A stretch of 64,000 bases of DNA from Isoetes taiwanensis (GCA_021234155.1 JAJEKV010000084.1:1488001-1552000), one strand, 5' to 3'; shown: positions 1 to 11,672, counted from the first letter of the stretch. Made by a program: numbers and translations. The notes: generated by a model from the letters alone, not told the origin.

Positions 1-118
1 CGATGGCATTTTCTTTCAGATGATATAATTTCTTTATATGGACCTTTAAATTTCCAAAACTGTTTTTTCTTTCTTGTATAGGTCTATGTTAAGTCCAAGG
101 ATGGCACAAAAATTCCCA

Positions 119-1015
119 TTTTTTTTTTTTTGAAGAATATAAGAATATATTAAACCACTAGAATGCGATCAAGTACAATGATAAGTGTGGTGCTAAGAAA
201 TGTAGTGCCCATCACGATCCACAATCTGTAGGAATGTCGATCAAATTTCCCGCTTAACTGTGTCAGACAAGCTTGAGACTTGGTAAGCCTGCCACAACTT
301 ATGCCTCAAGATCGAAACCAACCGAAAAGGGCTAAGCACTGCATTCTGAAAGACCTTCGCTCTCCGTCTTTTCCAAATCAGCCACAAAAGCCAAGCTCTG
401 CATAAATGAAACGCCTGCCGCTTGGCCACTGCCCAACCGCTAGGAAAGACTCCCAAGAGAATCTTCTGACTGCACAGAGAAGACCCAAAGAGGGCTCTCA
501 CCCAGGACCAAGCTTCCCCTACCTCTGTGCATAGGACAAAGCAGTGCTCAATGATCTCTCATCGCCTCCCACATAAAGGGCATGTTTCCGCTACCTGAGG
601 CTTGAACATGTGGACTCGGACATTCATCCTGAGGCTACGGTGCAAGATCTGCCACAAAAGTTGTGGAGTGTCAAGGTATCGCTGTCTCTTTGGGGCAGTT
701 CTCCTTCCTCCTCACTTGCTTTGTAACATTACCATTCTTTTAATATATTGATGACACAGTTCTTCAAAAAAAGATCTGCCATAAAAGGGTACGGATTTTA
801 GGAGGAGGCAATGTATTCCACGCCCACTTCCACATGGCGGGCCACTTACTCCCTGGAAGCTTAAGCGACCACTTATCCGAAGGCGGCAACGTGTCCTGAA
901 GCGCTAGAAGCCCATAAGCCGATGCTACAAACTGAGATGCATCAAGTCCACTATGCGACTTCATGTTTATTGTAAAAAGGAAGAACTGCATTCTTGACTC
1001 AAGTCATCCTACCTT
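119..1015 (-). mobile_element. 3' end of an L1-type LINE (ORF2 C-terminus and poly-A tail)
   Basis: On the minus strand this reads as the C-terminal part of a plant L1 ORF2. It has the zf-RVT region with WKWAWNTLPPPKIRTLLWQI near 790-850, a CPLC..EIIEHCFVLC zinc-binding stretch near 530-600, and a tryptophan-rich WLLWLIWKRRR segment near 360-390. The same order is seen in the LINE at 57893-60120. The element ends in a T-run at 119-131 (poly-A on the minus strand) preceded by the CTTCAAAA motif that also ends the 57893 copy. Frames are broken, so it is dead. The 5' end is not resolved, and no target duplication was found beside the tail. A 111-bp insertion sits inside it at 661-771. Confidence 0.75.
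661..771 (+). mobile_element. Short LINE or SINE tail inserted in the older LINE
   Basis: The surrounding LINE frame runs cleanly across this segment only if 661-771 plus one flanking repeat is removed. The flanks are a 16-bp direct repeat, AGATCTGCCACAAAAG at 645-660 and AGATCTGCCATAAAAG at 772-787, with one mismatch. The inserted piece ends in TTCTTCAAAAAAA, the terminal motif of the local LINEs. This is what a severely 5'-truncated retroposition on the plus strand leaves. Its internal sequence is too short to assign to a family. Confidence 0.6.
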
Positions 1016-3122
1016 ACTCTATAGTGATAGATGGTTTGTTGCAAGCATCACCCCATTTTTCAGTGCTAGCAAAATAGAGGTTTCTCACTTGTAGCGGTGA
1101 GAAGTTATGGTTTCGGTCATTTGTAATAAACAAGGTGTTGTGCACGGAGGGTTGCCCTCTATGGCCGGAGGGTGAAGTGGCTTAAATCATAGTTCAATAT
1201 CATATTTTGACAATCAATTCAAAACCATAACCCCCAACATTTAGAAACGAAATCCTCTGTAGCCAACGAACTACCTTTATCTTCCAAAATGCAGCTAAAG
1301 AGTTTAGCAACCTGTGAAATAAAGAGCACACGAATTTTAGAACTATAAAATATACGGGGCTATTTGGGAAAATATTTAAAATTTAAGGGCATTTTGGGAA
1401 TTTTAAAAATACGAAGGGCTTTTTGGGAATTAAGTCAAGGAAGGGAGCCCCTGAGAAATCGGTGCAACCTGCATAAGGCAACACTTGTTAAACACATTAT
1501 ACTTCCAAACAATGTTGTTTATTTGAAGAACCATGTACATAAGAGACTAGAGAATGCCAAACTTTTTAAAATGAGATATTGCAAGGAATGATAAGATTGG
1601 ACGCTCCAAAACGTTTAAGCTAAGAATAAGAACAGTAGCCAATATTGGCACACATTTAAGCAGCTGTCAGTACTTTATGCTGGTAATGATAGAGGTCCAA
1701 TGCATTTTGCTTAGCTTATGCATTCATGTTGTGAATAATAGCATATTCTTCAAGTACTATACTGGATGTACACTTCCAAAATCTAAATCGGTTGTGATCA
1801 CTCTAGAAGAGAAAAAGACATACAAAAATAAACTGCACAACAACCAAGTACCAAGGACCTTGATTTTATTTGATGCCTCAAAACCATCTACTTGACTCAA
1901 CAGCCCCAGCAGGTACATTGAACTCCACTGTCCCCATTCCCAATACCCGATTCTATATGGATGAGACAAATCCTATGGGTTACAAGACAAATTGAGCAAA
2001 ATGCTTTGGCAGTCTGTGGGAGCTCATTTTATTGCAGAGGGTAAGCTTGACCATAGAGAGAAAAAACCTTCTACAGAGCCTACTTAAACACTCTGCTGTG
2101 CATATAAGAGAATAGTGCAGCTTCTCAGGACTTCTTAAAATTCTATTACAAATCGTACATAACCAAAAATAATATTTAGAAGCTCAGCAGCCAAAACCCA
2201 TTTTCTAGTTGATCTGCCTCCAAATCGACATCCCAGTCCTAGCCAAGAATACACAAACTTAGGAAGCATAGAGGAAAGAACAAATAAGTAAACCTACCAG
2301 TCTGCCATGCTCTGCCAGAGCACACCTGGCTTAATTCATGATCATCGCGTTGGCTATAGGGGTAGAAGCGACACCAGATTGCTACAAACCCAAACCACAC
2401 CATACTCTAGAGCCTCTGCATACTCGAATGTCTAAAAGCAGCAGAATGAAACACTACGGCAACCAATACAAGAATCAACCACGAGAAGAAAATTATGAGG
2501 ATGTAAGTCGTCCAAATGCCTGGGTACTCGAACCAAGATGGTACTCGGATTCATCAAATTCGAGCTTCTGTCTGCCATGCCGATTAACCGGTTGGACCAT
2601 CCTCGATTTAGAACGCAAATGACCGCGAGTTTTTAGGGTACAATCGGTTTGGAGCAGTCATCAACATATTCTGAGTATATTCCAGCATATACTCAGGATA
2701 TGCCACAACCCCATACAAACGAGGGTTTGCCCCCGAGGGGCAACCCAAAAATGTTCGATTATATCTCTTGTCTAATAAGTGCTTAGTCTTGCAAATATTG
2801 AAGGATGGCATAGAAAAGCCCTTACGTTATCATTGTGTTATTGTTGTGTTTACTCGCTTCTTAAGCTAAACTGACTATCAACAATACGCTTCGATCAATA
2901 AAACAATCAAACAATAAAACATCTGGTGAACCACATTGGCCTAACCGTATTATTAGGTAATTCGTTACCAACAAATATACATTATGCTAGGGATTTTATT
3001 GCCAGTTGTGTGCTCTTTAAATTATTCTCGCGTGGAGACTACAGAGAAACACATATGGAGACGAGCCTTAAAACGTTCAAATTAGTGATCAACAAGTGAT
3101 TAAATGACAAACAATTCACGAA
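1016..3122. other. AT-rich intergenic stretch, no gene recognised
   Basis: Open frames here are below 95 codons and none shows a known domain. Near 1355-1430 there is a short imperfect repeat built on GGGCATTTTGGGAATT. The first copy of a dispersed repeat (see 2640-2752) lies at the right end. Confidence 0.5.
2640..2752. repeat. Dispersed repeat, copy 1 (partner at 6170-6282)
   Basis: This segment and 6170-6282 are clearly related. Both begin GGTTTGGAGCAGTCAT, carry AGCATATACT and ATATGCCACAA, and end in a short inverted repeat around GGTTT..CCCC and GGGGCAACCC. The family is unknown; a small non-autonomous element or an LTR edge are both possible. Confidence 0.5.
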
Positions 3123-3245
3123 CTTGAAATCTACAAATAGAAACCGCTTCTAATCCCATTATTAAAAATTAACTTTTGTAGAGCCCCAAATTTGAAATCT
3201 ACAAATAGATACTGCTTCTAATCCTCCTATTAAAATTTAACTTTG
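3123..3245. repeat. Tandem duplication, period about 67 bp
   Basis: Two imperfect copies (3123-3176 and 3190-3245) share TGAAATCTACAAATAGA and CTGCTTCTAATCC-like blocks followed by a TTAAAATTTAACTTT-like end. No coding capacity is evident. Confidence 0.6.
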
Positions 3246-4098
3246 CCATTGGCATTGAGTACAGTTAAAATCACAGGCACCTAACTCAGCTTCTAGAATC
3301 GTGATCTAGCCGTACGCCATATTCTTTCTTCAAGGGGGGCGAACATTATCATAATATAGCGGCATTACTAAATCAGGATTTTCCGTTGTACTTGACCATG
3401 GTTTTAAGAGGATGGGGGTGTCGGCAAAACCTTCAATAGATATTGTGCACCAAGTACATTGTAGATAAGCACTAAAGTTACAATGTACATTTCAACAATA
3501 ATTTGCACAAGAGACAAACAGAATTTGCTTAAACACAAATACAATGTGAGACTTATCTATATACGTATAAGGCTTTTTATTTGGGCAAAACAAATTTAGC
3601 AAACTTTTAAATTGCTTCTTTAATTCCATGCAACCAACAAGCAAAAATCCATTAGATAATATTTTTGTAAGTTGATAATTTATTCTGTCTAACTGATATG
3701 TTTTCAAAAAGATCCGCAATATCACTATAAATGTTCTATGCTTAAACTTAAACAATTTAAATCCCATCTCATTTAGAACCATTCTATAAGAAAAGCATAA
3801 TAGTTTGTACATGTTACCTGCCTTCTCATTGATCATGAAGCTTATTAGTATTGTGCATGGAAGAACTATGGACAACACATTGAAATTTGAACCTTAGGGG
3901 CACTTTTAAGTTTTCCCCATCCAAATTATCCCTTTCAGAAATTACACATCCCTGAAAATTCTGAATTCATATGTCAGCATAACACATAAAAGAAGACGAA
4001 GTAGAGAATATGATAAACTACTTTTTCAGTAAAAAAAATATATCATAAAATTGCACAATGTGATGAAGGTCACTTCCCATCAACGCCTCCTGAACATT
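3246..4098. other. AT-rich intergenic stretch, no gene recognised
   Basis: One 128-codon minus-strand frame (3492-3878) is open, but its composition (Phe, Ile, Leu, Lys, Tyr) is what AT-rich non-coding DNA gives by chance, and no domain is recognisable. Nothing else stands out. Confidence 0.4.
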
Positions 4099-4620
4099 TC
4101 ACATTCTTGTTGATGTGCGCATTGTAACAAACTCGTCTGCTGCAGAAGGATGTATACCAACAGTGGAGCTAAACCGAGCCTTTGTTGCATGACATTTTAA
4201 AGCAATAGCAATTCCATACGTAATCTTAGGTGCATCAGGGCTACACATTGCTCCTCCTAGCACTATGTATGTCTGTTAGTCAACAAGAAACTTCATAACA
4301 GTTTTCTCTTGTCTCTCAGACATTGTATTCTTCATAGGATTGAATGTAGATGTATAAACTATAACATCACCCTTAGTTGTTTCAAGTGCTTGTTACTCTG
4401 TCAAGCCAACCACTAAAAGTGGTCGCTGGGAAAGAACAGCGCAAGGAACATTTTCATAATCTGGCTTGGATCGCTTATTATTAAAACCATTTAAGCAAGT
4501 ACCTTCCATGAGGGCCACATGTGTCAAATTTATTCTGTTTGTAACATCTCCCACAGCCCAGATGCTGGGGACAGATGTCTGAGAATACTCATTGACCTTG
4601 ATGGCAAATAACAGATGCAC
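4099..4620 (-). pseudogene. Glutathione reductase C-terminal pseudogene
   Basis: The minus-strand translation matches the C-terminal part of plant glutathione reductase, the FAD and NADPH enzyme that reduces oxidised glutathione. Family hallmarks are [15 protein letters not shown] (FAD-binding GD motif), [21 protein letters not shown], the dimerisation-domain run from VVGLTE onward, and [10 protein letters not shown], which carries the catalytic histidine. The frame ends at a TGA near 4099-4101, close to the expected end of the family. Two in-frame TAA codons (after VVGLTE, and after KFLVD) and loss of everything upstream of the FAD motif make it non-functional. About 170 codons read through with no intron, which is compatible with a processed copy. 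However, no poly-A tail was seen at the low-coordinate end, so a broken genomic fragment is equally possible. Confidence 0.85.
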
Positions 4621-5466
4621 TCTTTCAACGGATTTAATTCATGCTTAAAACATTCAAATCCAAACTCATCCAGATCATTCCAAATCTATAGTGCTACATG
4701 AATATGAACGCAGCCTCTCATTAAGCATGTCGAAATCAACTTAGAAACTTCAAATCAGAACTTGAAATAAAAGGACATGTACTTACGAGAGAACGTCGCA
4801 TGGTATGCCTCGGATTTGATTCCAAGTCCAAGCCATAGTAATGGTGCAGGATCCAATACATGGAGGGTATGACAAAACCATTTGCAAGCTGAACACAGGC
4901 GGGTTTTGCATGAGCTGAGGAGTCTTTTTCCATACTAATATTTAAAGAAACAATTTGAATGACAAATTTTTTGGTCTGACTAAAGAATACAAACAATTTC
5001 ACTGGCAATGGATAATTGTTGCTCAGATGTGACAAAAAAGTTGAGATAATGCCACAGTACAATAATATAGCCAAGCTTGCATTTACCCAACTGTCTGGAC
5101 ATCATCTGCTATTCATCATTTGGTTTAACTACTCATCATGGAAAATACTCCTCTTGCTGCCTTGTCATGAACTCTGGTCCAGAGCAAGCTGTAATCTAAT
5201 CGTTTAGGACCATGTCTCTTTTGGCAACTTAGCAACCTATTCAAAGGTGCGGTCATGGCAATCTTGAGAGTAAGCAGAATGCCTACTAGCCTTTGGGACC
5301 ATGTTTATTGTAGGGCCTATTGAGCATGTGAAAAACAGAAAAGATATGGAGGATAGAAGATTTAAATTCTTAGATGGTGTCTTAATGGTTTTGGCTATAT
5401 ACATGATGACAGTGTTCTGCAAGACTTTGTTACTATGAACAATGCCATAAGCATTATCTTGGGTTG
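4621..5466. other. Intergenic, no gene recognised
   Basis: I looked here for upstream exons of glutathione reductase on the minus strand (the GXGXXG and NADPH-binding segments) and found none. The open frames present have no recognisable domain. Confidence 0.4.
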
Positions 5467-5790
5467 ATGTTTCTTGTGTTTGAGCTGGCCCCTTTGATAA
5501 TCCCTATGAAGCTAGTACTGGCCAAAGAAGATGAAATTGCTAGCAAACAAGTGAACTCCATTCAAGAAGGCCTCAAAACTCCACTCCTTAGTCCAGTAAA
5601 AGAATCAGCTATGACAATAGGTCCTTGCGATGGCGAAATAAGCCGGACTCCATCCCTTTCTAGACCTTCAAGTTTGCTTCTTGATACAGGCTATGAGTAC
5701 TCCTATTCTACAGGGAGTATGTCTCCAAGGAGTATGCCTTTTCAGGAGGAATCACGATGGCAGCATGAAAGACGGAAAGTGAAGAACTAA
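5467..5790 (+). CDS. Unrecognised ORF, 107 codons
   Basis: Not recognised. The predicted protein begins with a hydrophobic segment (about residues 2-20) and then has a Ser- and Pro-rich middle with repeated SLSRPSS and SPRSMPF stretches. It ends in a basic HERRKVK tail. The first ATG is at 5467. It could be the last exon of a membrane-protein gene whose earlier exons are not visible, or a chance frame. No expression signal or neighbour supports either reading. Confidence 0.2.
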   Translation: MFLVFELAPLIIPMKLVLAKEDEIASKQVNSIQEGLKTPLLSPVKESAMTIGPCDGEISRTPSLSRPSSLLLDTGYEYSYSTGSMSPRSMPFQEESRWQHERRKVKN

Positions 5791-6169
5791 AAGAATGATT
5801 ATTTATTTACCTCTTCAGTTCAGAGAAGAACGACTACGAGCAGCAGCTGCCTCCAGCTCCGATTTTGTTGGTCTCAAGAAAATATAGATATACGTGCAGA
5901 AATATATTTGCAGATCCGGGCCTTCCAACATAAAGAGGAGAAATGAACGTGAGCGGAAACATGAGGCTTTGACCAGAAAGGACCAACCTTTGGCTTATTT
6001 TCGGAGCGAACAATGCAAAAGCACAAGTTCAACATTGAAGAAGTGTTCTGTGGCCTTCTCGATACTAAATCCCACACTCTTATACCTGGTTGCCCAGAGC
6101 AGGCCTCTCCGGTTAGCCAGTTTCAAGAGTGGCTGCCCAACAACGAAAACGGCCGAGAGTTTACAGCCA

Positions 6170-6282
6170 ATAATGGGTTTGGAGCAGTCATAGGCATATT
6201 CCAAGCATATACTGGCACATACCTATAATATGCCACAAACCCACATAAACAAGGGTTTCCCCCCTTAGGGGCAACCCAAAAA
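6170..6282. repeat. Dispersed repeat, copy 2 (partner at 2640-2752)
   Basis: It shares GGTTTGGAGCAGTCAT, the AGCATATACT core and the GGGGCAACCCAAAAA end with copy 1. The copies are about 3.5 kb apart in the same orientation and flank the glutathione reductase relic. Confidence 0.5.
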
Positions 6283-6529
6283 GAGATAGAATTGCAGTTT
6301 ATTGGGAAAAATCATAATATGAATGAATTTTTAACAAACGAGAAAAATTAGAAGATGGAAAAATGTCAATTATATAATTCCCAGTGCATTGTTTATCTAA
6401 AACTACACTAGAAAAGAATATGTCATTGTACAGAAAAAGCACCTGATTGTACTACAAACAATAAAAATAACATGTGGACACTTGAAGAATAGAATAAAGT
6501 TTTTATCGTTCACGGAGACCAATTAGCCT

Positions 6530-7400
6530 ATGGGACCCAAATAGGAGGCGCAACAAGCATATTACTGTCCGGGTTAAAAAACCCCCTCCGACGCCCCGAA
6601 GGGTTGTTTGGGGGAAAAACCATGACATGAATATATTTGCTGTCAAACCATGGCGCACCAGTTCAGCATAGCGTATCTGAATGTCATCATATGCCCGACA
6701 ACTCTGAAGGGTGTGGCATTCGTCTTCTACAGCTCCAACCTGGCAGTGTTGGCAAAGCCTCTCCTGACGCGGCTCCCCAATCCATCTCCCCGTCTCAATC
6801 CAGAGATTGTGTGCGCCTGTGCGGACAGAGGCAATGGATCTGCGCTTTTTCATGGGTAGATGAGTGCGCAGGTAGCATTGCGGACCCCGCTCCAACATGG
6901 GATTTATGTGGCGTCAATAATGTGCCATCTTGACCTGTTCAAGGGTGTTGGCATCCCATAGCTTGCTGAGGAAGCATGTGTCAAGGTACTGCCTGAGAGT
7001 GTGGCAATCTGCCTCCGTTTGCACTTCGATGCACCCAGTGCTCTCCGCGATCCATCCGACCGACCAACCGAAGCTCTCTTTTCTCGCCGGCAGGCTTTTA
7101 GGCGTTGAGGCCCCATTGCCACAGTGTAAGCGAGGTTAGGGAGACGAGTACTGTCCATGCTTACCACCTTCTGGAAGTAGACGATGTGTCTGTCAAGGGC
7201 CCCCCCTTTGAAGAGGCAAGAAACCTGTTCCTGCAACAGTATCTGGTATGGGACTGTGGACTTCATCCCTAGGTTGCGTGCCAAGAAAGCTTTCTGCACC
7301 TGCTCCAAGTCATTCCAAGTGGCGAGGGAAATCACCGGGCCGTAGACCTCGACCCCATACAGAAGCATAGGTTCTACTAGGAGAACTATGCCAAAAAAAA
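6530..7400 (-). mobile_element. Decayed 3' fragment of a non-L1-type LINE
   Basis: The minus strand carries pieces of the C-terminal half of a LINE ORF2 in broken frames. One piece has MLLYGVEVYGPVIS and MKSTVPYQILLQE (about 7230-7375). Another has WIETGRWIGEPRQERLCQHC followed by EDECHTLQSC (about 6690-6800). The same series (VVLYGSPVWGPSLS, LGIETGRWAGIPKESRVC, then the Cys/His cluster) occurs in the better preserved LINE at 42125-45480, so both belong to one broad family distinct from the L1-type elements here. No tail or target duplication was found. Confidence 0.65.
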
Positions 7401-7600
7401 AAAAATACATTTGAAAACTATGCATTGTTTTTGAATAAATGATCACATTTAAAAAAATGTAAACCACACAAGGTAGTAATATTAGGTTTGGACATCTAAT
7501 ATATGAAGATGTGCACCATTTGCAATAGTGGGCACAATAATCTTGGAACATCAAAAGGAACAGATCTAAGCGATGGTGCAATAAGAGGAGTCCTGCCACT

Positions 7601-8599
7601 TCCTCCTAAGTCAACAGCTCTAAGGAGATGTCCTAACGTTCTCGTGCAGTACTCCTGATAGAAATAGCAGCATCAGGTCTTTCTATAGCGAAAGTATGCA
7701 CTTCGCCCTTTGAATTGGGACGGTAAGAAATTAAATGCTTGAAAATGTAGCTGTAAATTATTTGATTATAAAATAGATCGCAAATGTCACATTCCTTATT
7801 GAATTAGTACCGAGTCATGAACTTGTATTGCATATAGTTTTTGTAATTGATACTATGTCCATATTATCAAATGCAACTGGACAGTAGCAGGGATAACAAC
7901 TTTTAGGATTCAAACATGTGTCTGATACTGGTATTGAAAAGCAACACACATGGCATATATAATCCAAGATAGAGGCATGCATATCATATAAGTTATGTGC
8001 CATGGCTAATTTAAGCTTTTCTATACGAGGCCAGATTGTCAATATGAATCTGCAAGTCCCTCATTGATACAATACAAAAGAAGCTTAATGATTACAAGGT
8101 ATACTGGTACTCTCCAAGGATGATCTCACAACTTTAAATGCACTTGTATCTTTGTACTTTTGGTTCTTAAGATAACTAGTTTCGTATCGAAACAATTCGA
8201 GGTAATCCCAAATAAATAGCCTTTGTTGGAAAGTTGGACTGTACACTAGGTAACGTTGGATATGCTTACTGTTATATCATATGGTTGAGCTCGAGCAGGA
8301 CAATACCGGGTTTTGAACGAGAGTAATGGCACTGCTTAATGCATAACTGTGGCTTCATAGAAATTGATGGTCCCTCAGGTTTCACTTCGTGTAATGACTG
8401 GCTCGGAGGTGGTAGACCACATGCGAAACATGATAGAGGCTACTATAATGATTTGGTAGCAATCCTGTTGCCAACTTTCCATTGTAAGAACCTGTTGAAT
8501 ATTGCTATTTCTGACTACAATCCACAATATTTTCCTTGCTCTCAAGATGTTGCACGTTCCACATCTAAGACGTGCTGCTTAGGAGATTGTGCACACATT
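7601..8599. other. Intergenic, no gene recognised
   Basis: No convincing coding region is visible. The frame open from 8339 becomes LINE-like only from about 8600; upstream of that its translation matches nothing I know. Confidence 0.4.
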
Positions 8600-9664
8600 G
8601 TTACTAGCTGCTTTGTGTGCACTTTGTTTCAGATCCATCCGATAGCCTACATCGACCCTAGAACTAATTGTTGGTGGATCACTTTAAGTGACAGACAGGT
8701 AGATTGTCCCTTGGTCTCCTCTGTTCATCCACTGACGCAGCATCGATGGCGAGCAGCCGATGTCCTAACAATATCTGCATGGTATAATGAGACAAGATTG
8801 TTGACTTGGAATTAGTTCAGATTGAAGTTTCTCCTCCTTTGTTGGGACCGTGTCATTTGGCAAAAAGTAGCTTCTATTCTTCCTCCAGATCCTCAGGCAT
8901 GGCTCCCCAGCTTTGGATGGTTCATGGCAATACGAAGGAGGAGCAATTGGTGCATTCCATGTATGTTGTTTTGCTTCATCTTGAAGTGCTGCCTCCATCG
9001 CCAAAATAGACTTTAGTTATCCCTGAGCCTTATTGAAAAGCAGTCTGGCAATGGGTATAGGATAAGTTGCTCCATCCTAAGCTGTCTATCTTATGGTGGC
9101 AGATCATTCATCGACGCGTGCGAGTAAATACTGCCATTCATAGATTTCATCTAGATGTCTTTGTAATATGCCCTCTCTGCATGCAGAGGGATGAGACAAT
9201 TGAGCACTTCTTCTTCTTGTGTCAGCATATTTGGCCTGCTTGGCAGTGGCTTTTGGCCCTTTTTCATTGTGATTTGAATAGTCAGTAGATCCTATTATCA
9301 GTCTATCCTAGTTCGTGGGACAAGCTAAAAAAGCGGGCTTTCCATTTGGCATCTGCCTGGATCATCAGATCCATCTGTAAGAGACGAAATCTCTTCATCT
9401 TCAAAGAATCGGTCTTCCCGGATACTCAACTGCTCAGTAATGCTCGTAATCATATTGTAAAAGCTTAAAGTGCTTTTCTTTTAAAGATGACATCAAGAGT
9501 GTCATTTGGGAGCGCTACCTTCAGATTTGGACTTATTCATAGTCAGTTGTATATGTGGTGGGTAGTTTGCTCTAGTGGACATTCTCTCCACTGGGTTTTG
9601 AGTCCCCCATATACTCTTTGTGTTCTTTTGAGTGATTATGATCCAAGTTCATCAGAAAAAAAAT
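8600..9664 (+). mobile_element. 3' end of an L1-type LINE
   Basis: Plus-strand frames correspond piece by piece to the LINE at 57893-60120. NCWWITLSD and TQHRWRAADVLTISAWYNE (8660-8800) match its LWWIPLRD and TQRRWVAAGIITTAAWFE. A zf-RVT segment with CPLCMQRDETIEHFFFLC follows at about 9170-9230. The element ends at an A-rich tail (9656-9664). Several frameshifts and stops show it is inactive. The 5' limit is approximate because similarity fades near 8600. Confidence 0.7.
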
Positions 9665-10122
9665 AAATTTACTTGGTCCTTTTTCCCATGTTGTACACAG
9701 GTAAGTGCTCAGACTTAACGATGATGTTTAAAGCTTGACGTTAAGTTTTATTTGATAGTCTGAGTAAGACATTGTAGATTGCTGATGTTTCATTGCATGT
9801 TGGTGTCCTCCTTCTAATCTAAAGCTTTTTTTAAGATAGTGGGACTCTTGCAACATAGAAATAGTTGGAACCCTTGTGTTATAGCAACCACCATAGAATT
9901 GTGTTTTGTCAATCCATACGACCACCTTTGCTTCAAAAAAATGATCCAGGAAGCACATGTCAATTATTCTAGGAGGATGTATGGAATTGCATAGATAAGA
10001 AACATTTTAAAAAGGCATGGCCAAGAACCAAAATTGTGCAATGGATACAATACCAAAATTACATCTTATGGGACTCTCTCTTCCTGCATGCGTTAGTGTG
10101 TATATTAAGTAAACAAAGGATA
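9665..10122. other. Intergenic, no gene recognised
   Basis: No supported gene or element was seen between the LINE tail and the fold-back repeat that follows. Confidence 0.4.
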
Positions 10123-10522
10123 GGGAGAGTGCCCTTTTTCCACCCACTCACCTTCAATGGCACACTTTTTGCCCCTTCATTGCCCACTTTTTACATTTTA
10201 ATAGTCCACCTTTACCCTTTAATAGTCCACCTTAGAAAGTAATTGAAATTGAACTAGATGCATGGTCTATTAATGGGCAATGAAGGTCAAGTGTGAGCAT
10301 TTGGTAGCCCATTGAATGGCTTTTAGTGGTCCATTGAAGGGCATTTGGTGGTCTATTGGGGTTAAAATAGCAATAGAACTTAAAAGTCTTTATAAAGCGC
10401 TTCCAATTTGTCAAAACGACTCGTGCTTAGTATCATTTGAAAGTTCAAACTTTGAGATTTCAGTATCTTCTATTGGTAATAAAGTTTTTACCCTTAACTA
10501 GGCACTTTATGGGCACCCTCCC
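10123..10522. mobile_element. Candidate fold-back MITE
   Basis: The ends form an inverted repeat: GGGAGAGTGCCC at 10123-10134 against GGGCACCCTCCC at 10511-10522 (one mismatch). A second perfect 13-bp inverted pair, CCTTCATTGCCCA at 10174-10186 and TGGGCAATGAAGG at 10274-10286, lies inside. Direct repeats of AATAGTCCACCTT also occur. No target duplication was found, so the boundaries and even the element status are uncertain. Confidence 0.35.
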
Positions 10523-10804
10523 GTGAAGCATTGATCATGAAAAAGTTTTAATCACAAAATGTAAGAACTTTTATAAAGAGTGGACTCTGATAGCCACATA
10601 AGAAAATACAATGTTTTAGTTAGTTATTCGCGCAACCCACAATGGGAAGGCACATTTTTTAATCGTAAAACAACCTGGGGTCCCTCATGGATTCCTATTT
10701 TTGTTTCTTCTATGGAAACTTCTTTGATGGCGGAGCTTAAGCGGCGCCACCAGTATTGTTTTGTACAGAAAATTTGGAAAACAATTTGAAAACAATTTTA
10801 TATA

Positions 10805-10853
10805 TTTAATTTAATTTAATTTAATTTAATTTAATTTAATTTAATTTAATTTA
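10805..10853. repeat. (TTAAT)n microsatellite
   Basis: About nine to ten uninterrupted TTAAT units. It could be an old retroposon tail, but no element is recognisable on either side. Confidence 0.9.
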
Positions 10854-11075
10854 TTCATCAAGCCATTTAGGCCCCCAGGCCTCTATGGAAAACAAAATAC
10901 ATAATGTAATGTAACGTAATATAGGCACTCAATCTGAAGCACCTGAAATATCAAAACTATCCATAAGATTAAATAAGTTTATAATGTCTGTACGTTCCAT
11001 CCAAACATCCCTACGATAAGCACTTAACTTATGTGCAGGTATTTCTAGTAGCTCTCTCAGCACAAGACATTTGAG

Positions 11076-11208
11076 TCATATTATCACATTGATATCAAAA
11101 CAATCCCAGATACAATGCAAAACATGTTTTCACAGCAGAAATTCATATTATCACATTGAGCAAAACAATCCCAGATACAATCCGAAATTTTCACAGCAGA
11201 AATTTACT
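11076..11208. repeat. Tandem duplication, about 68 bp
   Basis: Two neighbouring copies share CATATTATCACATTGA, AAAACAATCCCAGATACAAT and TTTTCACAGCAGAAAT; the second has small deletions. Non-coding. Confidence 0.75.
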
Positions 11209-11400
11209 TGGAAACCTTGTTGCAATTCCGAACACAGTCAGCTAACACCAACGACAAAATGACAAAGCAGAACCTGCTTTTCTCCTCCATATTGTCGAGA
11301 ACTGCAAGAAACAAACAAGAAAGTGTTAAAAATTTACTAGGGAAACTAAAAACTAAAAAATTACCTTAAGAAGCTCGCCAAACTCCAAAAATCACCACAA

Positions 11401-11672
11401 CGTTCCAAAACTCGTCAGAACTCGTCACAAACTCGCCAGAACTCGCGAGAACTCGTCGGAACTCAAAAACTCATCACAAGACTTGAAGAAGCTCCAAATC
11501 CAGAAAAACAGATATCAAAATGAAGATAAGGCCAAGGCGCCACTGCAGAACTCGCAAGAACTTGCCAGAACTCGTCGGAACTCAAAAATACATCACAAGA
11601 CTTCAAGCAAGCTCCAATCCAGCAAAATAGATATCAAAATGAAGCTAAGGCCAAGGTGCCACGGTAGAACTA
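11401..11672. repeat. AACTCGYCAG minisatellite within a 117-bp tandem duplication
   Basis: The block starting CTCGTCGGAACTCAAAAA occurs at 11453 and again at 11570. Each copy continues through ATCACAAGACTT, GCTCCAA, ATATCAAAATGAAG and AAGGCCAAGG. Short ten-base units (AACTCGCCAG, AACTCGTCAG and variants) precede each copy. The repeat makes one frame open but shows no protein signature. Confidence 0.75.

Noticed and set aside
3492-3878. 128-codon minus-strand ORF
   Set aside because: AT-driven composition, no domain, no supporting context.
6503-6898. Host zinc-finger gene suggested by the Cys/His cluster
   Set aside because: The cluster and its flanks match the C-terminal end of the LINE at 42125-45480, so it is transposon-derived.
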